NCBI GenBank assembly: GCA_027315385.1
Contig: DAHUYD010000098.1
Coordinates: 1-48,025, forward strand
Reading direction: 5' to 3'
Length of the DNA stretch: 48,025 nucleotides
From: Acidobacterium sp.
Lineage (GTDB): Bacteria; Acidobacteriota; Terriglobia; Terriglobales; Acidobacteriaceae
In this document: piece after piece, positions 35,721-42,363 of the stretch
How positions within the stretch are numbered: the stretch's first letter is position 1
Layout: each line of letters begins with the position of its first letter
Made by a program: the position numbers and the translations under genes
The notes under the pieces: generated by a model
Database searches by the model: none
Told to the model about the DNA's origin: nothing
The model's input: the letters and a program-made list of their open reading frames with translations, nothing else

Positions 35721-36188
35721 ATGCGGATGGTTCATACAACACGGCGCGGCGAGCGGGGCCTCACTCTGGTGGAGCTGATCGTCACCACCTTTATCCTGTC
35801 GATCCTCGCCACCGCGGCCATCCCGATCGTGCGCTTTCAGGTCAAGCGCCAGAAAGAAGAACTTCTGCGCTACGATCTGTGGAACATGCGCAAGGCGATC
35901 GACGCCTATCACGACGCGGCAATGAAGGGCGCATTCCAGACCAAGGTCGACAGCTACAACTATCCGCCGGATCTGCAAAAGCTGGTGGATGGCGTGGATG
36001 TGCAGGGCCACAAGGTGAAGTTCCTGCGCCGCATCCCCGTCGATCCCATGACCGGCGACGCCGAGTGGGGAATGCGGTCGATGCAGGACGACCCCAACAG
36101 CGACAGCTGGGGCGGCCAGAACGTCTTCGACGTCTACTCCAAGTCGCAGGGAACAGCCCTCGACGGCACCAAATACAACACCTGGTAA
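35721..36188 (+). CDS. Type II secretion pseudopilin, GspG-like (first)
   Basis: A 155-residue pseudopilin. The prepilin peptidase site is RGERG|LTLVEL with cleavage after Gly13 and the conserved Glu at mature position 5, followed by the hydrophobic helix (IVTTFILSILATAAIPIV). The globular part holds the GspG-like calcium-loop region (RRIPVDPMTGDAEWGMRS through SDSWGGQNVFDVYS). It ends in YNTW. The gene begins 18 bases after the secretin stop, so the two are co-transcribed. It probably builds a periplasmic pseudopilus with its neighbour. Confidence 0.92.
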   Translation: MRMVHTTRRGERGLTLVELIVTTFILSILATAAIPIVRFQVKRQKEELLRYDLWNMRKAIDAYHDAAMKGAFQTKVDSYNYPPDLQKLVDGVDVQGHKVKFLRRIPVDPMTGDAEWGMRSMQDDPNSDSWGGQNVFDVYSKSQGTALDGTKYNTW

Positions 36189-36194
36189 ACCCCT

Positions 36195-36605
36195 GTGCTG
36201 CGCAAACTCTCAACCCGGAAACGCGACGGCGGCTTCACCCTCATCGAGCTGATCGTGGTCATGTCGATCATCGCGGTTCTGGCGCTGGTGGCTGTGCCTG
36301 TTTTTACTTCAGATATCCGCGCCGCCAAAGAGGCCGCGCTGAAGGAAGACCTGCACGTGATGCGAACCGCGATTCAGGCCTATACCGAAGACAAGGACAA
36401 GGCGCCGCAATCGCTGGACGATCTGGTTCAGGCCGGCTATCTCGCCTCTATCCCCGTCGACCCCATGACGAACAGCAAGGACACCTGGCAGACGGACACG
36501 AACGACAGTTTTTCCGACCTCGATCAGACCGAGTCCGGCATCACCGACGTGCACAGCGGGTCGGACAAGACGGGGTCCGACGGCCAGGCTTACTCGACCT
36601 GGTGA
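36195..36605 (+). CDS. Type II secretion pseudopilin, GspG-like (second)
   Basis: A 136-residue pseudopilin starting at GTG 36195, six bases after the previous stop. The cleavage site is KRDGG|FTLIEL with Glu at mature position 5 and a hydrophobic helix (IVVMSIIAVLALVAVPVF). The rest follows the GspG pattern (DLHVMRTAIQAYTEDK, ASIPVDPMTN) and ends in YSTW like its neighbour. Shared architecture and ending suggest an old tandem duplication. A short non-coding stretch (36606-36860) follows, in which I see no gene and no clear terminator. Confidence 0.9.
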   Translation: MLRKLSTRKRDGGFTLIELIVVMSIIAVLALVAVPVFTSDIRAAKEAALKEDLHVMRTAIQAYTEDKDKAPQSLDDLVQAGYLASIPVDPMTNSKDTWQTDTNDSFSDLDQTESGITDVHSGSDKTGSDGQAYSTW

Positions 36606-36860
36606 CTCCGCCGGGTGCGCCGCTCCTGCGCGGGGTTCGCAGATGCGGGCCAATCATGGCCGAAACTTCCCAATTGCCGGCGTTTGCGTCCAGGAGCGGG
36701 TCGATAAGTGGTTTGGCCTGTTTGCAACAGTTGAGAGCAAGCTAGCGGCTGAACAACCCCGCAGTTCAGGCGCAAGGTCAAAGGATCGATCTCGGAAGGA
36801 TCCCCCGACGCAACTGACGCCCGTTTTGAGGGAGCATCCGAGTTCGGCCCCCCTCGCTCA

Positions 36861-38378
36861 TCACCAGGAATACACGTCCAACTCGCGGATCGCTATCGGC
36901 TGCTGATCGAACGAGAGGTCGGCTGTTCCGTGGGGCAGAATGAGACCAATCGAGCCAGTTTCCGATCTGACCGTTGGCGCGAGAGCGAGACCGGTGAACA
37001 GACCTGATGTGCTTTTGACCCGGACCACGACAACGTGACCAGAGGTGTTTGCATATTGGAGTTGTGCAAAGGTCGGACCGCGTGTCGCCTTCATCCCGCG
37101 GATGCTGTCGCGATTCGCCAAATACTTTTCCGGTGCTTTGTCCTCACCGTCCGCGACCATCAATGCAAGATCATGCGCCGGAACGGAGACCGTGACGTTC
37201 GCTGCTTCGACATTCTGTCCGTTCCAGACGTCGCGCAGTGATTTTGGACCGCCTTTGAACCCCAGCTTGTCCCAAGGAATCGTGACTTGCGTTGAAGCGT
37301 CCGTGCGATTCAGTATCCCGATCGCACGCCGTCCGGCGATCGCCATCGGCTTTACCCAGATCTGGATCCCAGGACTGGGCTCATCGACTTTGATAGGTTG
37401 CAATCCATAAGGATCATTGTGAATTGCGAGTGCTTCGCGATTGGTCAGCAGCGACAAGATAGCGGGAGATAGACGTGTCAGGTCTGAGCCAACCATCAGA
37501 GGCGCGCTCGAAATTGCCCACAGCCCCATGTGGATGCGATCGAGCGATTTGGTCATACCGCGCATGCCCATGACCATCATGTCGAGGTCGTTGTAATAGC
37601 CGGTATGCTGCGCTTCCGGATGCAACCCTGCGTCGAAAGAATGTAGGACATTGTCGACGGTGATGACGCGCTTTTCGTGTGCGGGATCATGCAGGCTCTC
37701 CACGACGGGGGGAATGATGTCGTCACCGGTGCGCCAGATGGTGCTTTCGATTCCTCCAACGCCCGGACCCCAGAACCAGGGATTCTGGCTGCCCCACTCG
37801 CAAATAGAAAAATATAATTTCCGTCCAGTAATTCTTTCAGCGTTCTGAATGGCGTGGGCAATCTGCGCATACTGGACCGCGCCAGAGAGCCTCTCCTTGT
37901 CGCCTCCACACCAGTCCACCTTGACGTAATCGAAGCCCCACTTCGAAAACTGCAGGAAGTCCTGATCATAGTGACCCTCGCTGCCAGTATTCAGAAGCTT
38001 TGGTCCGGAGTCAGGGTACATGCTGCACCCGTCCCGACCTGCGTCGGTGTAGATGCCGGCCTTCAGTCCCAGGCTGTGAATGTATGCCGCAATGTTGGAC
38101 ATGTCGCCATCTTTCTGGCCGGGCTGAATGGCAGGCCACTGTTTGGGATTGACGGCAATGTTGCCAGCGGCATCGCGTTGACCCAGCCACCATCCTTCGT
38201 CGATGACAACGTACTCGTAGCCAGCCTCTTTCATGCCATTCGAGGCCAAAGCTTTAGCCTGCTGCTGAACTATTTGGGAATTCACAGTGTTGGCGAAGCT
38301 ATTCCAGGAATTCCATCCCATTGGCGCAGCGCCGAAGCACGCGGTTGCGGATACGAGAAGTAGCCAGGAAAATTTCAT
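36861..38378 (-). CDS. Alpha-galactosidase-like glycoside hydrolase, family GH27
   Basis: A 505-residue exported hydrolase. A short signal peptide (MKFSWLLLVSATACFGA) precedes the catalytic barrel that opens GWNSWNSFA, typical of GH27. The retaining nucleophile is Asp155 in YVKVDWCGGD; the acid/base Asp is in IWRTGDD (219 or 220). NDLDMMVMGM and the antiparallel C-terminal domain follow. The last 120 residues form an additional beta-rich region that may bind carbohydrate. GH27 releases terminal alpha-galactose, and some members act on N-acetylgalactosamine or beta-arabinopyranose. The gene follows the DUF2961 gene by 69 bases in the same direction. Sampled lines show lower GC (about 50-60%) than flanking genes. 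Confidence 0.9.
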   Translation of the reverse strand: MKFSWLLLVSATACFGAAPMGWNSWNSFANTVNSQIVQQQAKALASNGMKEAGYEYVVIDEGWWLGQRDAAGNIAVNPKQWPAIQPGQKDGDMSNIAAYIHSLGLKAGIYTDAGRDGCSMYPDSGPKLLNTGSEGHYDQDFLQFSKWGFDYVKVDWCGGDKERLSGAVQYAQIAHAIQNAERITGRKLYFSICEWGSQNPWFWGPGVGGIESTIWRTGDDIIPPVVESLHDPAHEKRVITVDNVLHSFDAGLHPEAQHTGYYNDLDMMVMGMRGMTKSLDRIHMGLWAISSAPLMVGSDLTRLSPAILSLLTNREALAIHNDPYGLQPIKVDEPSPGIQIWVKPMAIAGRRAIGILNRTDASTQVTIPWDKLGFKGGPKSLRDVWNGQNVEAANVTVSVPAHDLALMVADGEDKAPEKYLANRDSIRGMKATRGPTFAQLQYANTSGHVVVVRVKSTSGLFTGLALAPTVRSETGSIGLILPHGTADLSFDQQPIAIRELDVYSW

Positions 38379-38447
38379 GGAAACAACATATCACCTGTAT
38401 TGCTTTAAGCTGGTCGGCACGCAGCCTCCCATGATGTCTTGATTAGT

Positions 38448-39461
38448 TCAGACGGCTCCCGAAAGTTCGTAGACCCAGGAGTACCTCGTGTATTTCGTCG
38501 GCTGTGGATGACCTGTTGTCCCGAACGTTTTTTCGCCGCGCCGTTCCCCGCAACGGCAAGTCAGGCGAAAGCCATCGCGGAAAACGACAGGATCTTCATC
38601 GTGGTAGCGATACGCCGAAAAGGAACTCGTCGCTTCGTCCTTGTGGGTCAACCCGGCCTGGGGAAGATGGTAGAGACCACGATTGAAGTAATAGGTTCCG
38701 AGAAAGTAGTCCTCCAGACCTGAGGAAAGGAACTGTGGCTTCGTGTCGCGCCTCGTTTTTGGGCCAAAGTGTGCCCGCATCTGTCCTTCCAAAAACTCGA
38801 AGTTGCTGCTCTGGGCCGCCATAGTCACCTGAAACAGGAGTCCAGCGCCAGCTACTTTCGCAAGGTCGAATTCTTCCAGCGGCTGAACTTCCCGATCGAT
38901 GACCTTGTGCAGCTTCAGCCGCGCAGTTTGGGGCAACGGAAAACCGCATACTTGTAGCTGCCCATTCTCCAGCCCGCGAATGATCCACCACAAGAACGTG
39001 TCGCGCGGAACGCCAGGAGGTAATTCGGCGGTCACTCGAATGCTCCTCGAATATGGAATTCGATGGTTGAAGTAGATCCCGCTAGGCTCGCCTGTCACAC
39101 CTACGAAACGATTTCCCCACGGAGCGGCGGGATCCTGGAAGCCGACGCCTACGCCCAGACCGAGGTCCATGTCGATCGAGGGAACTATCTCTCCGTCCGC
39201 ATACACCCGGATCCGGAGTCGCTTGTAGTCTTTGAAAGCCCCTCCAAACCACATGTGGTCCAGATAGCCCGCCCCCGTATGCCAGGCCAGTTGCGCCTCT
39301 GTGGCTTTGAGAAAGGGCTGCTCTTCCTTCCCGGTGCTGGTGAAGGTGCATAGGCCGTGCGGAAACGGAGGCTCAGTGCCTTTAACTGGAGGTTGGCCCA
39401 TAAGAGCAGCCGAGGTAAGCGGCAATCCGAGAACAGTTCTAGTAAAAGCTCGCCGATCCAT
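38448..39461 (-). CDS. DUF2961 / GH172-family protein, exported
   Basis: A 337-residue protein with a Tat-like or Sec signal (MDRRAFTRTVLGLPLTSAALMG) and the DUF2961 core: YLDHMWFGG, the acidic pair in VPSIDMDLG, and SSGLEDYFLGTYYFNRG, whose Glu-Asp pattern is the family signature. DUF2961 is now glycoside hydrolase family 172, with characterised members cleaving alpha-fructofuranosides or arabinofuranosides. The ATG at 39461 has AAGGGA upstream. It is first in an operon with the GH27 gene, so the pair probably degrades one plant or microbial glycan. The C-terminus contains a Cys pair (LTCRCGERR). Confidence 0.82.
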   Translation of the reverse strand: MDRRAFTRTVLGLPLTSAALMGQPPVKGTEPPFPHGLCTFTSTGKEEQPFLKATEAQLAWHTGAGYLDHMWFGGAFKDYKRLRIRVYADGEIVPSIDMDLGLGVGVGFQDPAAPWGNRFVGVTGEPSGIYFNHRIPYSRSIRVTAELPPGVPRDTFLWWIIRGLENGQLQVCGFPLPQTARLKLHKVIDREVQPLEEFDLAKVAGAGLLFQVTMAAQSSNFEFLEGQMRAHFGPKTRRDTKPQFLSSGLEDYFLGTYYFNRGLYHLPQAGLTHKDEATSSFSAYRYHDEDPVVFRDGFRLTCRCGERRGEKTFGTTGHPQPTKYTRYSWVYELSGAV

Positions 39462-39482
39462 TGCATCCCTTTCGTGACTCTA

Positions 39483-39508
39483 TGAGTGCATTATCGCCAA
39501 TGCGCTCA
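39483..39508 (-). promoter_or_regulatory. Operator-like palindrome over the glycosidase promoter
   Basis: TGAGTGCATT and AATGCGCTCA are 10-bp arms matching at 9 of 10 positions around a 6-base spacer. On the minus strand GATAAT (complement of 39490-39495), a good -10 box, lies inside it, 28 bases before ATG 39461. A repressor bound here would block the GH172-GH27 operon. The -35 box is weak. Confidence 0.55.
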
Positions 39509-39575
39509 CCGAGATCTGTCGCGTAATTGGTGTACGACCGGCAACCGGGAACATTCGAGATCCGGACCCATGGCT

Positions 39576-40142
39576 TCACGTCTTCTGCGCCGCCCTCCCC
39601 TGCCCTCCAGGGTTCTCCAGCCCGAACTGCTCCGCGTACTCCGCGCATAGCCGCTGCCAACCTTCCCCTCCGGCGGCCGTGCGCCCGATGGGCGCTCCGC
39701 TCAGCAGGCGATCGAGAACGTCGAAGCAGATATGCCAGCCCGCCGCGCCCCATGCGACAAAGCGGCGATCGATCCGGTGCCAGAGACGCAGACGCGTGCC
39801 GCCGCCCGATCCCAGGTCGCCTTGCGTAAGTGGAATCGGCTCCAGTTCCCAGCGCATGTCGCCGACCTCCAGCACCCTGGGAGCCTCGGCTCGAGTCACT
39901 CTCGCTTCCGAACTTCGTCCCGTCCCCATCCACGTAAGCCGCACCGCCCCAGGCTCATCCAGATTCCCATCGGCATCGAAGGGCGCCCACTCGCGCAGAT
40001 GCGCCGGGTCAGTGATCGCGCGCCACACCTTTTCCGGCGGATGGCGGAGTTGCCTTTCCAGGATCAGCGTCCATTGCTCTCCGTCCCTTTCCACCTGCGC
40101 CCCGCGCGCCGGCCCCGGCAGGTATTGCTCGTCCGCAGCCAT
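39576..40142 (-). CDS. SRPBCC/AHSA1-family protein
   Basis: A 188-residue cytoplasmic protein with the START/Bet v1-like fold. Recognisable are LERQLRHPPEKVWRAITDPAHLREWAPFDAD (about residues 29-57) and LRLWHRID, then WHICFDVLDRLLSG, as in activator of Hsp90 homologue-like proteins. They usually bind small hydrophobic ligands. Its ATG at 40142 comes one base after the VOC gene's stop, so it is translationally coupled as third gene of the ArsR operon. The combination ArsR-VOC-SRPBCC is common in soil bacteria and of unknown function. Confidence 0.87.
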   Translation of the reverse strand: MAADEQYLPGPARGAQVERDGEQWTLILERQLRHPPEKVWRAITDPAHLREWAPFDADGNLDEPGAVRLTWMGTGRSSEARVTRAEAPRVLEVGDMRWELEPIPLTQGDLGSGGGTRLRLWHRIDRRFVAWGAAGWHICFDVLDRLLSGAPIGRTAAGGEGWQRLCAEYAEQFGLENPGGQGRAAQKT

Positions 40143-40143
40143 T

Positions 40144-40539
40144 TCAGCCGTTCCATTTGAGTTGCGCGATCTGGATCAGATTGCCGCAGGTGTCGTTCAC
40201 CATCGCGATTTTCGATGCGGTCACGTCCGTGGGCGGCATCGTGAACGCGGCGCCCCGGGCCTTCATCCGCTCGTAATCGGCATCCACATCTTCGGTGAAG
40301 AACATGGCTGCCGGCTGCTTCTGCTCGAATCTCGCCTGCTGATACGCTTTCGCCGCCGGATTGTTGTTGAGCGCCAGTTGCAGCTCCGTGCCGTTGGGGT
40401 CCTCGGCCGATGCCACGGTGAGCCAGCGAAACGGCCCCTGGCTGAAGTCGGCTTTCTTCACGAATCCCAGCACTTCCGTATAGAAGCGCAGAGCATTGTC
40501 CTGATCGTCCACATACACGCTGGTCAGTTTAATTTTCAT
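40144..40539 (-). CDS. VOC-superfamily (glyoxalase/bleomycin-resistance-type) protein
   Basis: A 131-residue protein with paired beta-alpha-beta-beta-beta modules. It opens MKIKLTSVYVDDQDNALRFYTEVLGF, standard for the family, and has ELQLALNN and DVDADYERMKARGAAFTMPP with a closing IQIAQLKW. VOC proteins are metal-dependent enzymes or binding proteins; the activity cannot be told from sequence. Its ATG overlaps the ArsR stop by four bases (ATGA). A much longer in-frame extension upstream lies within the arsR gene and is not real. Confidence 0.9.
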   Translation of the reverse strand: MKIKLTSVYVDDQDNALRFYTEVLGFVKKADFSQGPFRWLTVASAEDPNGTELQLALNNNPAAKAYQQARFEQKQPAAMFFTEDVDADYERMKARGAAFTMPPTDVTASKIAMVNDTCGNLIQIAQLKWNG

Positions 40540-40901
40540 CGTTTCCCTCGCCTGTTTGAATTCACCTTCACTCTTGCGGGTTTCGCGTCCGGCGGCGATC
40601 CCATGCGGTCCAGATGGCGCTCCAGAGCGTCCATATGAACCGACCAGAAGCGGCGGAACTGAGCGAGCCACGCATCCACGCCTTCCAGTGGTCCGGGGTT
40701 CAGCCGATAGAGACGGCGCTGGGCGTCCACCGCGGACTCGACGAATCCGGCTTCCCGCAGCACGCGGAGGTGCTTGGAAACCGTGGGCTGCGGCATGCCG
40801 AGCCGGCGCTCGATTTCTCCGACGGAGCATTCCGACGAAGCGAGGAGGCTGAGGATGGCGCGGCGGTTGGGTTCGGCGAGAACGGCAAACGCGGATTGCA
40901 C
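40536..40901 (-). CDS. ArsR-family transcriptional regulator
   Basis: A 121-residue winged-helix repressor starting at GTG 40901: VQSAFAVLAEPNRRAILSLL, then CSVGEIERRLGMPQPTVSKHLRVLREAGFV as the helix-turn-helix and wing. It lacks the Cys metal-site motif of ArsR/SmtB (ELCVCDL), so it likely senses a small molecule or nothing. The in-frame TTG at 40937 was rejected because it forms part of the -35 box. With the promoter immediately upstream and no ribosome-binding site, the message is probably leaderless. It likely controls its own operon. Confidence 0.88.
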   Translation of the reverse strand: MQSAFAVLAEPNRRAILSLLASSECSVGEIERRLGMPQPTVSKHLRVLREAGFVESAVDAQRRLYRLNPGPLEGVDAWLAQFRRFWSVHMDALERHLDRMGSPPDAKPARVKVNSNRRGKR

Positions 40902-40907
40902 GCCTTG

Positions 40908-40937
40908 TATATACCTATCTTGGCATATACCTGTCAA
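40908..40937 (-). promoter_or_regulatory. Promoter and putative operator of the ArsR operon
   Basis: On the minus strand TTGACA (40937-40932) is followed after 18 bases by TATATA (40913-40908), or after 17 by GTATAT. AGGTATAT occurs twice, at 40932-40925 and 40916-40909, spaced 16 bases apart. Transcription would begin at about the GTG start codon 40901. The direct repeats are good candidates for ArsR binding. Confidence 0.65.
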
Positions 40938-41049
40938 GACATACTTACCTGATCAGGGACGGCCGATGGAAGTCATCCGATGGAAGTAATCTGTTGCGCC
41001 CAAAGGGGAGGCAGTAGAATGCCCGGTTCGGGACAGGGGCAAAAACACT

Positions 41050-42327
41050 ATGGTAACCACGACGCTGCCGGAGCCTTCGCGAACATCGGGTCCGGAGCGC
41101 AGGCCGCGCTCACTGGACGATCTGGACGTCCGGCAATCGGTTCTCGACGATATCGCACTGAAGGTGCTGTGCCTGTCCGGCCCCATGACGACGCGGGATT
41201 TGGCGCAGCACATCAAGCTGGGGCTGGAGGCCACGAACGAGCTGTTTACGCGGATGCGCGTGGATCTTCTGTGCCAGGTGACCGGGATGGACGGCAATTT
41301 CCCGCAGATCGCCATCACTTCGCAGGGCAGATCTCGGGCGCTGGACCTGCTGGCCCAAAACCAATACGCGGCCGCCGCGCCGGTCTCGCTCGAAAGCTAC
41401 GTTGGCCAGGTACGCCGGCAGAGTACCCGGCGGACCGGAGTGCACGAGCCCGAGATTCAGAAAGCCTTCTCGCATCTGGTGCTGGATCCCGGAGTGCTCG
41501 ATCAGATCGGCACCGCGGTGAACTCGGGCGCGGCGATTTTTCTGCACGGGCCTTCCGGGGTGGGCAAGACAGCGATTGCCGAAACGATTTCGCAGGTACT
41601 GGCAAGCGAGGACGTCTGGATTCCCCATGCGGTGGAAATCGACGGCCAGATCATCGCGGTATTCGATCCCATGGTCCACCAGGCGGCCGATGAGCCGCCC
41701 AGCGAGACCTATGACGAGCGCTGGGTGCTGTGCCGCCGGCCCTCGGTGATGGTGGGCGGAGAGCTCTCAGTAGAGATGCTGGATCTGCAGCTGAATGCGG
41801 GTTCCAGGTTCTACGTCGCCCCCGTCCAGATGAAGGCGAACAACGGGGTGCTGATCATCGATGACTTCGGGAGGCAGCGATCGCGGCCCGCGGAACTGCT
41901 GAACCGGTGGATTGTTCCTCTGGATCGCCGCATAGATTTTCTGACGCTTGCCGGCGGCAAGAAGGTCGAAATACCCTTTGAAACGCTGGTTGTTTTTGCA
42001 ACCAACATGAAGCCGGGCGATCTGGTGGACACCGCCTTTCTGCGCAGGATCCAGACCAAGATCAGGATCGGAGCCGCCACCGCCGAGCAATTCGGCGAAA
42101 TATTCCGGAGGGTCGCCCTGGAGCAGCGGCTGGCGGTCGATCCGGCGGTGCTCGACGAACTGATCCAGTACATTCGGGTCAAGCTGCATCAGGAACTCAG
42201 CGGCTGTCAGCCTCGCGACCTGATCAACCAGGTGTGCTGGACGGCGGGATACAGGCAGCAGCAGCCGCGGCTGGACCGCGCATCGCTCAGGAAAGCCGTG
42301 GATGCGTATTTCATGCCGACGGCGTGA
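41050..42327 (+). CDS. AAA+ ATPase with N-terminal winged-helix-like domain, uncharacterised
   Basis: A 425-residue protein. The N-terminal 100 residues (LDDIALKVLCLSGPMTTRDL then HIKLGLEATNELFTRMRVDLL) look like a winged-helix domain. The AAA+ module has Walker A HGPSGVGKTAIAE (about residue 165), Walker B NNGVLIIDDFGRQ, sensor-1 VVFATNMKPGD and an arginine-rich LRRIQTKIRI that may carry the arginine finger. A small helical lid (QPRDLINQVCWTAGY) ends the protein. Homologues are frequent in acidobacteria and usually called predicted ATPase; I do not know a function. It is divergent from the ArsR operon and convergent with the ADOP permease. MoxR-like or DNA-binding remodelling roles are guesses. 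Confidence 0.85.
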   Translation: MVTTTLPEPSRTSGPERRPRSLDDLDVRQSVLDDIALKVLCLSGPMTTRDLAQHIKLGLEATNELFTRMRVDLLCQVTGMDGNFPQIAITSQGRSRALDLLAQNQYAAAAPVSLESYVGQVRRQSTRRTGVHEPEIQKAFSHLVLDPGVLDQIGTAVNSGAAIFLHGPSGVGKTAIAETISQVLASEDVWIPHAVEIDGQIIAVFDPMVHQAADEPPSETYDERWVLCRRPSVMVGGELSVEMLDLQLNAGSRFYVAPVQMKANNGVLIIDDFGRQRSRPAELLNRWIVPLDRRIDFLTLAGGKKVEIPFETLVVFATNMKPGDLVDTAFLRRIQTKIRIGAATAEQFGEIFRRVALEQRLAVDPAVLDELIQYIRVKLHQELSGCQPRDLINQVCWTAGYRQQQPRLDRASLRKAVDAYFMPTA

Positions 42328-42363
42328 GCGCGGCGCGCTGAGCCCGGCCTTCCGCGGCCCGAG

